Shown here: positions 8,120 through 16,331 of the stretch, one piece after another
Layout: the number at the start of each line of letters is the position of its first letter
Position numbering within the stretch: position 1 is the first letter of the stretch
Assembly: GCA_913064725.1 (NCBI GenBank)
Contig: CAJYAI010000025.1
Coordinates: forward strand, 1-35,816
Direction: 5' to 3'
DNA length: 35,816 nucleotides
Origin: an uncultured Alteromonadaceae bacterium
GTDB lineage: Bacteria > Pseudomonadota > Gammaproteobacteria > Pseudomonadales > Halieaceae
Made by a program: the position numbers and the translations under genes
Notes under the pieces: model-generated
The model's input: the letters and a program-made list of their open reading frames with translations, nothing else
Told to the model about the DNA's origin: nothing
The model's database searches: none

Positions 8120-8551
8120 ATGAGTAGCGAGGCACGAATAGCGGCGCTGAACGAGCACAAGCCGCCTTTTATCCAACTACTGAACGGTAGCGTTATTGCC
8201 GCAGACGTAGATAGCAAGACGTGCATCTTTGAGTTTCATCCAACGAAAGACCACTGCCACTCGATCGATATTGTGCAAGGCGGCTTCATCACGGTGATGC
8301 TGGATGCAGCCATGTCACATGCCGTGTTTGCACACCTCGGTTCAGAAGGGGTGGTAGCGCTGTCTAGCTATGAGGTAACGACGCGCTACCATGCAATTAC
8401 GCGTGGCGATCAGGGTCCTGTATTTGCAAAGGGCTGGATTCGGCAAGCGACCTACAAGACCGCCTTTCTTGAGTCTGAATTGTTGGATGCGGACGGCAAC
8501 CTACTTGCGACAGCGCAAAGCGTCGCAAAAATCGTTCGGCAAAAACTCTAA
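8120..8551 (+). CDS. PaaI/YdiI-type hotdog thioesterase
   Basis: A 143-residue single hotdog-fold protein, probably an acyl-CoA thioesterase. The hotdog helix motif VQGGFITVMLDAAMSHAVFA is visible, with Gln-Gly-Gly in place of the common His-Gly-Gly and an Asp in the position used for catalysis in PaaI-like enzymes. The later strand TRYHAITRGDQGPVFAKGWI fits the fold. Start at 8120, with AAGGA eight bases upstream. The substrate cannot be told from the sequence. Confidence 0.85.
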   Translation: MSSEARIAALNEHKPPFIQLLNGSVIAADVDSKTCIFEFHPTKDHCHSIDIVQGGFITVMLDAAMSHAVFAHLGSEGVVALSSYEVTTRYHAITRGDQGPVFAKGWIRQATYKTAFLESELLDADGNLLATAQSVAKIVRQKL

Positions 8552-8570
8552 CCTTAGAGCAGCAAAGGTT
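8550..8570. terminator. Weak hairpin between convergent genes
   Basis: An inverted repeat AACCTT (8550-8555) / AAGGTT (8565-8570) overlaps the thioesterase stop and lies just before the lipoprotein stop on the other strand. There is no T-run, so it is at best a weak or Rho-assisted bidirectional terminator. Confidence 0.3.
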
Positions 8571-8574
8571 TGAA

Positions 8575-8841
8575 CTACTGACTAACTACCACTGTCCCGG
8601 TTGAGCTAATAGCAGACGCGTCCACCGCTATCGATTCACCCGTACTCGTCTGCGAAGCATCTACACCGGTTACGCTCACAGTGTACGTTTTCGTCACTGT
8701 TTGAGGAGGTGGCGTGCCACCACCTGTCGGGGGAGGCGTTGGTGATGAACCGCCACCGCTACCACCGCCACCACAGGCAGCCAGCACTGAACTTAGGATC
8801 AATGGGCCTAGGCTATTTTTCATCTGGGTCATCGGAAACAT
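8575..8841 (-). CDS. Small Gly/Pro-rich lipoprotein
   Basis: An 88-residue lipoprotein. A signal peptide ends in the lipobox LAAC, followed by a Gly-Ser run and a Pro/Gly/Thr linker (PTPPPTGGGTPPP). A short Thr/Ser/Val-rich domain of about 40 residues follows, which I do not recognise. The ATG at 8841 was chosen because GAGG lies eight bases upstream. The start is only ten bases after the stop of the large protease on the same strand, and the ribosome-binding site overlaps that stop. The two are therefore probably co-transcribed and translationally coupled. It may be an accessory or anchoring factor for the protease (inference). Confidence 0.65.
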   Translation of the reverse strand: MFPMTQMKNSLGPLILSSVLAACGGGGSGGGSSPTPPPTGGGTPPPQTVTKTYTVSVTGVDASQTSTGESIAVDASAISSTGTVVVSQ

Positions 8842-8851
8842 AACTCCATCC

Positions 8852-11800
8852 TCACAGCTCATAAGTAATCAAAAGACGAGTGGGCTCAGTGGTGACTGAG
8901 ATGGGCGTATCGAAATCGAGAATCAATGTGCCGTTATCGTTACTGTAGCTGCCCTGTCCGATCAGTTCCGATGCGTCAGGAGTACCACTGTTATTTGTAT
9001 CGACAAACAGCTTCACAGCACCCACCTCGCTCACCTCACTGAGGTCGCCTGAGGCTGACAGCGTTATTCTGTCTATTTGTGCATCTGCGACATCAGCTTG
9101 CGCTGTAAATGCCAGCACAAGACTGTCGCCGTCCCCTTCCTCAAATGCTGTGTCAGCAAGATCGACTAGCGACAGTCCAACATTAACGGATGTGGTTGTA
9201 TTTGCCGCTGCACCGCTAGCCTCTGACACACCCGTCTCATAGCCCGTCCTCGACGTGCTGACGGTTACCGTTGCGGTTTGATTAGACGTCAGCCCTGCCA
9301 CCGTAATTAAACCTGAGGATCCAATAGACGCTGTACCGGCACTCGAAGAAACCTGCCAACTATAATTAGTTTCATAGTTATTAACCTGAATGGTAAAGCC
9401 ACCATCCGTCGACGATGGTGGCCCCAGTTCGGGTACTAATGCCGCTCCGATACTTGCTGAGCCCGTGACCTCAGCTGACCCGGTAAGGTAACCCGTCCGA
9501 GATGACGTAACCGTGAGGACTGCAGTTTGACTCGGTGCTAAATCGATAACGGTGGCTAAGCCCGATGAGCTAAGACTCACAACCCCGACTGAGACGATAG
9601 CCTCCCAAACAAAATTCGGATCGTAATTATTAACCTGCACCGTGAAGCCGTCTGCCAACGAATTTGGCGTGCCTAAGTCCGGGATCAAGGCAGCACCCGC
9701 ATTTGCCGAGCCTGTGACGTCAGCTGTGCCATCATTAAAACCTGAACGTACTGTCGTCACCGTTACGGTAGCGCTCTCCCCCACGCCAAGGCCCGAAACG
9801 GTGACTAATCCCGACCCATTTATTGAGACCACGCCGGCAGTAACTGATACGTCCCAGGAAAAGCGCGGGTCGAAGGGGGTTATCTGAACTGTGAATCCGT
9901 CAGCTGTACCCACTAATCCCGCAAATGTAGGTGTGAGCTCGTTCCCATTGATGCCCGATGGAATTGCCACAGGGAAGCTCAAGCTTTGACCAGGCCATCC
10001 ATCTGCCAGAGGCGTGACAGTACAGTTATAAGACTCCCCATTCACCAGTCCAGCGACCACCAACGGCGATGAGGGACCTGAAGTCGAAGCTTCGGACGCT
10101 GGAGTACGTGAAACGACGGTTAGGCCCCAACTATTCAACTGCCCACTATCTTGCTCTTGGGTATCAGAGACATTGAGCGTCCAAGTCCCAAGAGTACTCT
10201 CGCCAATGAAAGCCGACAGCGATTCAGTCGGGAGTGCGGTGATGGGAAAGGTCTCCACAACGTCATCCACACTGTCGCCTGAAACCGTTTCTTTAAGTTG
10301 CACAGTGGTCCCTGCGGGCGATAGGAGATCAATGACAACGTCACCCCGCCAAGTATGGCTAATGCCCACTGGCACTCGAATTCCATCAGCCTCTATCGTA
10401 AAGTCGTCACCGACATCGAGCGCACTGGCTATGGACATGTTCTCATCGAACGGTAGCAGCGCCTGAACCACATAATCGATTTCCGTTACAACACGCTCAT
10501 TCACGCAGTAGGCGTCATAAGAATCCACGACCACTCCGTTGGCAGCACCCGCCTCGAAGAATAGCGTCAATTCCGTATCACCGGCGACAACCTTATCGAG
10601 AGCAGGTGTAGGCGGCACAGCGCGATCAGAGTCAATCTCGAACTCAGCATCCGAAACGTCATAGAAAATGTTGTCAGCGGCTTTGATCATTAGGCGGGCG
10701 GTTGTCGATTGGATACCACTGGGGAAATTGACATCGGCTGAGCCAGTGTTGTCATAGGTGCCGATCAGCTCATCAAAACTAACACCACCATCAGTGGATA
10801 AGTAAATATCGACCATTGACGCGTTGACAGGCGCTTGCTCAGTAAATCCCGTATCCCAGCTGATCGTCCTAGACCGTCCAATCTGCTCCCCTCCGTTGGG
10901 TGTGAGAACAAGAAAGGGGCCCGAATCACTATCCACCGTAATCACGGCATCATCGGACTGAACACCGCCCGCACCGTCTTTGACCGAAAAACGCAGGGTC
11001 ATCTCACGACCAACCTGAGGAATACGTTCTTTCAGATCAACTTCCCCGGACACAACTGTTGCTAGTGCAGGTAGGTAACGCTCTGGGATTGAGGCGGCTT
11101 CAAGCATCCGAAATAACGGCACTCTCCCGTCGTCTGGATCGGCTAAAGCAGCCTGTGGGCCAAGGTCTCGCTGTTCCCAGCTGTATGCCAAAGACGTCTG
11201 CTCTTGGTCTGTAGCTGAGCCAATGATGACCAGCGGTGTTCCCTTTGGTACTACAAAATCGGGCCCCGCATCCACTTGAGGCGCTGTATTGGCCACAATA
11301 TCCTCGCGTCCGCAGGCCGATCCGGCGCCCTCACGCGTATGAGTAATAATTTGATCAAATGACTGGTGATGGAAGAGTGCGTCGACCGCGTTTTCAATAT
11401 CATCGGCACCACAGAGTCCGGCATAACTCATAATCGACGAGCCGCTGCCCGGCTCATAAGCACTCTCCTCGCCTCGTTGATCCGGTCCACAACCACCGTT
11501 TACACCGTTCCAGGTGTGTTCCGCCGAGAACTGATGGCCCAGCTCGTGGGCGACATAGTCGACATCGAAAAAATCGTCCTCCGGACGACTCGAACCTGTA
11601 ACCCCCTCGGCCTTAGCGCCCTCGCGACAGATGACGCCCAAACCAGCCAATCCACCCGCGCCCGTGCTTAAGGTATGGCCCACATCATAATTTTCCGTCC
11701 CAATGATGGTATCGATTTGCTCCTGCGACTCGTCTATAAGCGTGCTCGCGTCGTCATTTCCTGAGAACGGGTCGGTCGCTGGATCGACAAAGACGATTTC

Positions 11801-12586
11801 ATCGTTTGTCTCAACGAGCTCAAGGTTGATAGCAAGCTCAGTTTCGAATATCCCATCCACCCGGTTAACCGTTGCAACAACCGCCGACATTGCTGCTTCA
11901 GTCGTGCCGCCATGATATGTGCCGTACTCACCTGTGGTCGCCACGGCCAATCGGTAGGTTCTCGTGATACTGCCCGTGCTTTTACCCCGAAGCTCGGTAG
12001 ATGCGCCTTTGCCAGCTGGCGGCAGAAACGACGATAACTTATTGCTGGAATCTACCTCACAAAACGCACTTTTACTTCTGCTCAACGACTTATCGTAAAA
12101 GTAACTCCGCGCGATATTTGAACCTCTATTTTCGACGGGATCAATCAACCATCGCTTACCTGTGCCTAAGATTTGAGCACTCAGACCACGGGTGGTTACC
12201 TCCAATCGAATCGTCGTTGAGGTATCGCCTACAGCAACGCCTTCATAGGCACGAATATTAGGATACCTATCCGCCAGCGCCGTAGGCATGACAGAAGAGG
12301 GTTTCAAAACAAATTCGACCTCGCCGCCGGTCGGATTCGGCAGCATGATACTGATGGCATTCCTTTGTCTCATTCCGGCGCGTAGCTTATCCAGATCAAG
12401 CTGCAAAAAGCGCTCAGCTTCAGTCCTGCGAACGCTTTTTTTGGAGGGTGATACTACTTGACCACCAGGCTTATCAATATCGACCCAAAACCCAGCAACC
12501 AAAGCGGACGCATTAGCCGTTTGCAGAGCACCGAGATACAAAATCGTCGCAGCAACACGACTGACGTTGCGTATTAGGGTGGTCAA
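8852..12586 (-). CDS. Large secreted metzincin (reprolysin-like) protease with nested P-domain and Ig-like repeats
   Basis: A 1244-residue secreted zinc protease. It has a signal peptide (first about 27 residues), a propeptide-like region, and a catalytic domain around residues 205-425. The metzincin motif HELGHQFSAEH supplies zinc ligands at about H347, H351 and H357, with Met-turn SIMSYAGLC near residue 386. An Ig-like segment (about 435-560) follows. A P-domain (about 700-825; HTWRGDVVIDLLSP, LGTWTLNVSD, LNSWGLTV) seems to be inserted in an Fn3 domain. Three Ig-like repeats of about 80 residues (about 885-1128) are followed by a C-terminal domain with Asp-rich DTNNSGTPD. The start is TTG at 12586; an in-frame stop six codons upstream rules out anything earlier. 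Confidence 0.88.
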   Translation of the reverse strand: MTTLIRNVSRVAATILYLGALQTANASALVAGFWVDIDKPGGQVVSPSKKSVRRTEAERFLQLDLDKLRAGMRQRNAISIMLPNPTGGEVEFVLKPSSVMPTALADRYPNIRAYEGVAVGDTSTTIRLEVTTRGLSAQILGTGKRWLIDPVENRGSNIARSYFYDKSLSRSKSAFCEVDSSNKLSSFLPPAGKGASTELRGKSTGSITRTYRLAVATTGEYGTYHGGTTEAAMSAVVATVNRVDGIFETELAINLELVETNDEIVFVDPATDPFSGNDDASTLIDESQEQIDTIIGTENYDVGHTLSTGAGGLAGLGVICREGAKAEGVTGSSRPEDDFFDVDYVAHELGHQFSAEHTWNGVNGGCGPDQRGEESAYEPGSGSSIMSYAGLCGADDIENAVDALFHHQSFDQIITHTREGAGSACGREDIVANTAPQVDAGPDFVVPKGTPLVIIGSATDQEQTSLAYSWEQRDLGPQAALADPDDGRVPLFRMLEAASIPERYLPALATVVSGEVDLKERIPQVGREMTLRFSVKDGAGGVQSDDAVITVDSDSGPFLVLTPNGGEQIGRSRTISWDTGFTEQAPVNASMVDIYLSTDGGVSFDELIGTYDNTGSADVNFPSGIQSTTARLMIKAADNIFYDVSDAEFEIDSDRAVPPTPALDKVVAGDTELTLFFEAGAANGVVVDSYDAYCVNERVVTEIDYVVQALLPFDENMSIASALDVGDDFTIEADGIRVPVGISHTWRGDVVIDLLSPAGTTVQLKETVSGDSVDDVVETFPITALPTESLSAFIGESTLGTWTLNVSDTQEQDSGQLNSWGLTVVSRTPASEASTSGPSSPLVVAGLVNGESYNCTVTPLADGWPGQSLSFPVAIPSGINGNELTPTFAGLVGTADGFTVQITPFDPRFSWDVSVTAGVVSINGSGLVTVSGLGVGESATVTVTTVRSGFNDGTADVTGSANAGAALIPDLGTPNSLADGFTVQVNNYDPNFVWEAIVSVGVVSLSSSGLATVIDLAPSQTAVLTVTSSRTGYLTGSAEVTGSASIGAALVPELGPPSSTDGGFTIQVNNYETNYSWQVSSSAGTASIGSSGLITVAGLTSNQTATVTVSTSRTGYETGVSEASGAAANTTTSVNVGLSLVDLADTAFEEGDGDSLVLAFTAQADVADAQIDRITLSASGDLSEVSEVGAVKLFVDTNNSGTPDASELIGQGSYSNDNGTLILDFDTPISVTTEPTRLLITYEL

Positions 12587-12663
12587 AACTTGGCTGCCAC
12601 GTAGTTATATCCTCTGGTAATCTTAAAAAACATTATCAGGACGCGTTGTGAGAGTCACGGCCC

Positions 12664-12690
12664 ATAAAAACCCGTCCCATCCGCGGACGG
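12664..12690 (-). terminator. Minus-strand intrinsic terminator or attenuator
   Basis: Read on the minus strand, the stem CCGTCC (12690-12685) / GGACGG (12677-12672) with a seven-base loop is followed by GTTTTTAT. It lies in the divergent gap between the protease (start 12586) and the glycine-zipper lipoprotein (start 12745). It could therefore either attenuate the protease leader or stop transcription arriving from the right. Confidence 0.55.
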
Positions 12691-12744
12691 ATTCTACTCT
12701 TTGACCCGTAAACAATAAGGTCGTGATCACTTTTGGAGCTTTAT

Positions 12745-13116
12745 ATGAGACTTGTAAGCATTCTATTAATATTTTTTTTCATCAGCGCCTGTGCAACCAA
12801 GGGCGCTTTTGTTGACGAACCCATTATTGATCGCAAAGGCGTCGATATGAACCGCTATTACGCTGACAAAGCCGAATGTGAGGACTACGCAACCGAAGTG
12901 CCAACAGGCGAAAAAGTGGTCCGGGGTGCAGCTGGGGGTGCTGTTGTCGGCGGTGCTATCGGCGCCATTGTCAATCGCGGTCCAGACTCCGCAGAACGTG
13001 GCGCCGGAGTCGGAGCAGTAACTGGCGGAGTGCGTGGCGCCCAAGAGGGCGTTCGTGAGCGTGAGCGCGTTGTAAAACAATGTCTTCGTGGACGCGGCTA
13101 TAAAGTACTTAATTAG
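12745..13116 (+). CDS. Glycine-zipper lipoprotein
   Basis: A 123-residue protein with an uncharged signal sequence ending in the lipobox ISAC (Cys at about residue 16), then a short polar region with two cysteines. A Gly/Ala-rich glycine-zipper segment follows (GAAGGAVVGGAIGAIVNRG, then GAGVGAVTGGVRGAQEG), and a basic C-terminus ending RGYKVLN. Such proteins sit in or at the outer membrane, and glycine zippers pack membrane helices. The exact role is unknown. The ATG at 12745 has GGAG eight bases before it. Confidence 0.8.
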   Translation: MRLVSILLIFFFISACATKGAFVDEPIIDRKGVDMNRYYADKAECEDYATEVPTGEKVVRGAAGGAVVGGAIGAIVNRGPDSAERGAGVGAVTGGVRGAQEGVRERERVVKQCLRGRGYKVLN

Positions 13117-13394
13117 CCCCAATCGAGACCGTAAGATCCGAGCGTCGTCTTTCCTAATTCATCCGGAGTCCGTCTCCTTTCGCGCTGAAGAAACTCGCAG
13201 CCACCCCGATGCGCAAGGGTTACACCTAGTTCTGTGAAAGATGGATCTTGATAGTCAGTGGGACCGCTTGTTGAGGCTGCTGGACCGCGATCTATGCTCG
13301 ATACCCAAGTGCCATGAAAACGTTCGATATCATAAGGTGAATATAAGACTTGATGCTCGGCCGTCGCGAGTCGTCATAGGAGCGATAGGCGCAT
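13117..13394. other. Gap between lipoprotein and islet border, no gene seen
   Basis: About 280 bp without a convincing reading frame. If the 59-bp repeats mark an integration, this is the original chromosomal DNA that lay downstream of the tRNA-Leu gene before insertion. Confidence 0.4.
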
Positions 13395-13453
13395 TGGTCC
13401 CCGGGGCCGGACTTGAACCGGCACGCTCGCAATGAGCGGGGGATTTTAAGTCC
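13395..13453 (-). repeat. Left 59-bp direct repeat: orphan 3' fragment of tRNA-Leu (att-like)
   Basis: Identical over all 59 positions to 18818-18876, and differing immediately on both sides. On the minus strand it covers the 3' side of the anticodon arm, the variable arm, the T-arm, the acceptor 3' strand and CCA of tRNA-Leu(UAA). The sequence that continues upstream does not match a tRNA 5' half, so this copy cannot form a tRNA. Confidence 0.9.
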
Positions 13454-13484
13454 GTTTAAGCCGTTCTTTATCACATCTAAAAAC

Positions 13485-13508
13485 ACTCTAATGCCCGAAA
13501 ACTCTAAT
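13485..13508 (+). repeat. Short direct repeat ACTCTAAT next to the left att-like site
   Basis: ACTCTAAT occurs at 13485-13492 and 13501-13508, a 16-bp period, about 30-55 bp inside the left border. Short direct repeats beside an att core can be arm-type integrase sites. The repeat is short enough to be chance. Confidence 0.25.
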
Positions 13509-13566
13509 ATTTGACTTGATTTGAGTGTGCTCCGATGCGACGAAATAAGATGGATTTATCACCTAT

Positions 13567-13785
13567 TTGTCACTAAGAGATCCGCCGGGCGGACCTCATC
13601 ATTTGTCCGATACCATTAGTTATCTTTCAGATCCGTCAGAAGCAAAATTTAAAAAGTGGATCTGTAGCAACGGGGTCGTAATTGCTCTCGTCTCGCTGCT
13701 ATTATGCCTGGACAGACCTAGCAGCGGGCTGTTTCGATATTTGTTACTCTTTTGTTTGGCAACATCGTTGGCCAACTTAGGATAA
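13567..13785 (+). CDS. Possible small membrane protein inside the islet
   Basis: A 72-codon frame starting with TTG, with no strong Shine-Dalgarno. The first 30 residues are polar. The rest holds two hydrophobic stretches (GVVIALVSLLLCL and FRYLLLFCLATSLANL) that could form a helical hairpin. It converges on the permease gene and overlaps its end by nine bases. I recognise no family. It may be spurious, but it is the only candidate gene between the left border and the sugar operon. Confidence 0.25.
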   Translation: MSLRDPPGGPHHLSDTISYLSDPSEAKFKKWICSNGVVIALVSLLLCLDRPSSGLFRYLLLFCLATSLANLG

Positions 13786-14748
13786 TTTTTTACCCGCATT
13801 TATGAAAGAAAACTTCTCTCGATACACATCAAACACCACTGCAGCAACAATCACCACTCCGGTAATGATACGTTTGGACGGTTCAGATACGCCCAACTGA
13901 GCTAACCCGGTCTGCATAACAGCGATAATGAGTACACCAAGGAAAGAATTGATCACCGAGCCGCGACCACCTGACAGACTGGTTCCGCCAATAACCACTG
14001 CGGCGATCGCAGATAACTCCAATCCGAGGCCCGCATTTGGGTCTGCTGATTGCAAGTAGCCCAACTGAAACACACCGCCGAGTCCCGTGAGCAGGCCCGC
14101 CAGTACAAACACCATTATTTTATATCGGATCGGATTGATGCCCGATAGTCGGACTGCCTCTTCGTTGGTACCAATAGCAACCATGTACCGGCCAAAGACG
14201 GTCTTTACCAATACAAACTGTGCCGCCAAGACCACCAGCAAGGCAATGATTAACGAGATCGAAACGCCAAGTCCTGGCAGCGTTGCGCCGAAGATGCCCA
14301 CGGCATTACCGACGTACTGCGTCTGTGAATCTGTTACAAGATATGCGCCGCCACGCGCAATTTCGAGCATCCCAAGCGTCACCACAAAAGATGAAATGCG
14401 CCAACGCGCGCTGATATAACCATTGAGAGCGCCACATGCCAGCCCCGTGAGCATTGCCGCAGGAACCGCCAACCATAATGACCAGCCAAATTGCGCCAGT
14501 AGCACTCCCGCCACAGCCGCACACAAAGCCATGACCGAACCAACACTTAGATCAATTCCGGCAATGAGTAGTACATAAGTCATACCTACTGCAATCACAG
14601 TCAATGCGGGTATTTGATTAAGTAGCGTCCGAAAGGTTAAAGCCGAAAAAAAATAATTGCTCAAGACGCTAAACAATAAAACTAATGCCAATAATACCGC
14701 CAACAATCCTATGGAATTCCAGGGCAGGCGCACCGTATCAAGTCGCAT
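13777..14748 (-). CDS. rbsC: Ribose-type sugar ABC transporter permease (RbsC-like)
   Basis: Inner-membrane permease of a CUT2-type sugar importer. The 324-residue length matches E. coli RbsC (321). It is strongly hydrophobic, with the family signatures GIDLSVGSVMAL and FVVTLGMLEIARGGAYL, and near the end IAAVVIGGTSLSGGRGSVINSFLGVL. The ATG at 14748 was chosen because upstream residues in the frame are not family-like and the start overlaps the ATPase stop by 11 bases, indicating translational coupling. It is the last gene of the operon. The transported sugar is probably ribose or a related pentose, given the linked ribokinase. Confidence 0.9.
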   Translation of the reverse strand: MRLDTVRLPWNSIGLLAVLLALVLLFSVLSNYFFSALTFRTLLNQIPALTVIAVGMTYVLLIAGIDLSVGSVMALCAAVAGVLLAQFGWSLWLAVPAAMLTGLACGALNGYISARWRISSFVVTLGMLEIARGGAYLVTDSQTQYVGNAVGIFGATLPGLGVSISLIIALLVVLAAQFVLVKTVFGRYMVAIGTNEEAVRLSGINPIRYKIMVFVLAGLLTGLGGVFQLGYLQSADPNAGLGLELSAIAAVVIGGTSLSGGRGSVINSFLGVLIIAVMQTGLAQLGVSEPSKRIITGVVIVAAVVFDVYREKFSFINAGKKLS

Positions 14749-16327
14749 CGATACGCGCCCCTGACGTGCCAACATCATTGTAGTAACGAAAGCTCGCCCG
14801 CAGAATGCGCTCCTGAGTCGCTTCTTCTGCGGATATTTCAGCCGCAATACGGCCATTAGACATGACTATTAGCCGGTCGGACAAAGTCAGCAACTCCTGT
14901 GTTTCACTGGATACCATAACTACTGCGTTACCTGCAGCAACCAAGTCACGTAACACCCGGTGTATGGCCTGTTTGGTTCGAGCGTCTACACCGCGCGTAG
15001 GTTCATCAAACAACAAAATAGGCAGCTCCATTGACAGCCACCGAGCGATCAGTACCTTCTGTTGGTTACCTCCGCTGAGCTGACCTACAGCCTGTTGCTG
15101 ACTGTCATATTTGATATTCAATAACGTTACATACGGCTCAGCAAGCTCGGCTTCCCTTGCAGAAGACAGCACGCAAAGCGCGCTGGAGATCCGCCGCTCT
15201 TGCCCTAAAACAATATTATCGGCAACGGGTGCTCGCAATAATAACCCTTGAGCCTTGCGGTCTTCCACCACCAGGCCTACGCCATTGGCAATCGCATTTT
15301 GCGGGCAATCATGGATATGTCTCTGATCGAAGTTATCTCTAGCGAAACGCAAACAGCCACTATCCGCTTTGTCTGCGCCAAAAAGGCAACGCATAACTTC
15401 AGTTCGACCGGAGCCTATCAATCCTCCGATGCCTAGAATTTCACCCGCGCGTATTTCGAAACTGACATCGCGAAAAACCCCTTCGCGAGCCAAGTGTTCC
15501 ACACGCATCACCGTGTGCCGATTTCGCTTTGCCGAGTCTGCCAAACTGCGTTCTGTAGCAGCACCTTCGCCAGCCATTAAGTGTATCAACGAATCCACAT
15601 CAATATCGGTCACCGGTTGTGTCGCCACACAGCGCCCATCGCGCAACACTGAAACCCGATCTGCCACACGACGAATCTCGTCCATGCGATGACTGATATA
15701 CACGACGGAACAGCCCCGCTCTCTGAGCATGTTGATCTGCTCAAACAGTAATTCAATTTGCGGGTCTGTCAGTGCCGCTGTCGGCTCATCCAGAATCAAA
15801 AGACGCAATGGATAGTGCAGCACGCGGGCAATTTCCAGCAGTTGCTGTTGGCCGAGACCTAGCTCAGATACTGGCATGGCTGGATCGATATTATTTAGGC
15901 CCACACGGGCCAGCAATTCATAACTTTGCTCACGCAGCGCCCCGTGATCCACAAGCAGTCCACTCATAGGTGTCTTCTGCGGGGTATTTTCCCCTCGAAC
16001 CACCCCCAGCTGCTTGAAGAACAGGTTTTCCGCAACAGACAGGGTCGGAAAAAGGTTTAGCTCCTGCATCACCATATAGATCCCGGCTGCTTCGGCTTCC
16101 AGAAGCGACTCCGGTGCATGAGGCCTACCGTCAAACTCCATATCCCCAGAATTGGCCGTTAACACTCCTGAGATAATATTACACAACGTGCTTTTACCAG
16201 CTCCATTGCTGCCCATCAGAGCATGCACTTCGCCGGCATAGCACTGCAGATCGAGATCCTGTAATACGGCGACCGTGAATTGCTTATTAAGTCCTCGGAT
16301 GGAAAGTAACGGGTTGGTTTTTTCCAC
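14738..16327 (-). CDS. rbsA: Ribose-type sugar ABC transporter ATPase (RbsA-like, double domain)
   Basis: A 529-residue ATPase with two fused nucleotide-binding domains, as in CUT2 importers (E. coli RbsA, 501). The N-terminal half has Walker A GSNGAGKST, signature LGLGQQQLLEIARVL and Walker B LLILDEPTAAL. The C-terminal half has the degenerate Walker A GLIGSGRTEV, typical of this family, with signature LSGGNQQKVLIARWL and LLFDEPTRGVD. It starts four bases after the binding-protein stop and overlaps the permease start. Confidence 0.93.
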   Translation of the reverse strand: MEKTNPLLSIRGLNKQFTVAVLQDLDLQCYAGEVHALMGSNGAGKSTLCNIISGVLTANSGDMEFDGRPHAPESLLEAEAAGIYMVMQELNLFPTLSVAENLFFKQLGVVRGENTPQKTPMSGLLVDHGALREQSYELLARVGLNNIDPAMPVSELGLGQQQLLEIARVLHYPLRLLILDEPTAALTDPQIELLFEQINMLRERGCSVVYISHRMDEIRRVADRVSVLRDGRCVATQPVTDIDVDSLIHLMAGEGAATERSLADSAKRNRHTVMRVEHLAREGVFRDVSFEIRAGEILGIGGLIGSGRTEVMRCLFGADKADSGCLRFARDNFDQRHIHDCPQNAIANGVGLVVEDRKAQGLLLRAPVADNIVLGQERRISSALCVLSSAREAELAEPYVTLLNIKYDSQQQAVGQLSGGNQQKVLIARWLSMELPILLFDEPTRGVDARTKQAIHRVLRDLVAAGNAVVMVSSETQELLTLSDRLIVMSNGRIAAEISAEEATQERILRASFRYYNDVGTSGARIDAT

Positions 16328-16331
16328 GAGC

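Noticed and set aside
8714-8899. Proline-rich plus-strand frame
   Set aside because: It is the antisense of the Gly/Pro linker in the lipoprotein and has no start signals.
13395-13453. Second functional tRNA-Leu gene
   Set aside because: Only the 3' part from the anticodon stem to CCA is present. The upstream sequence does not supply the 5' acceptor strand or a D-arm, so it cannot fold as a tRNA.
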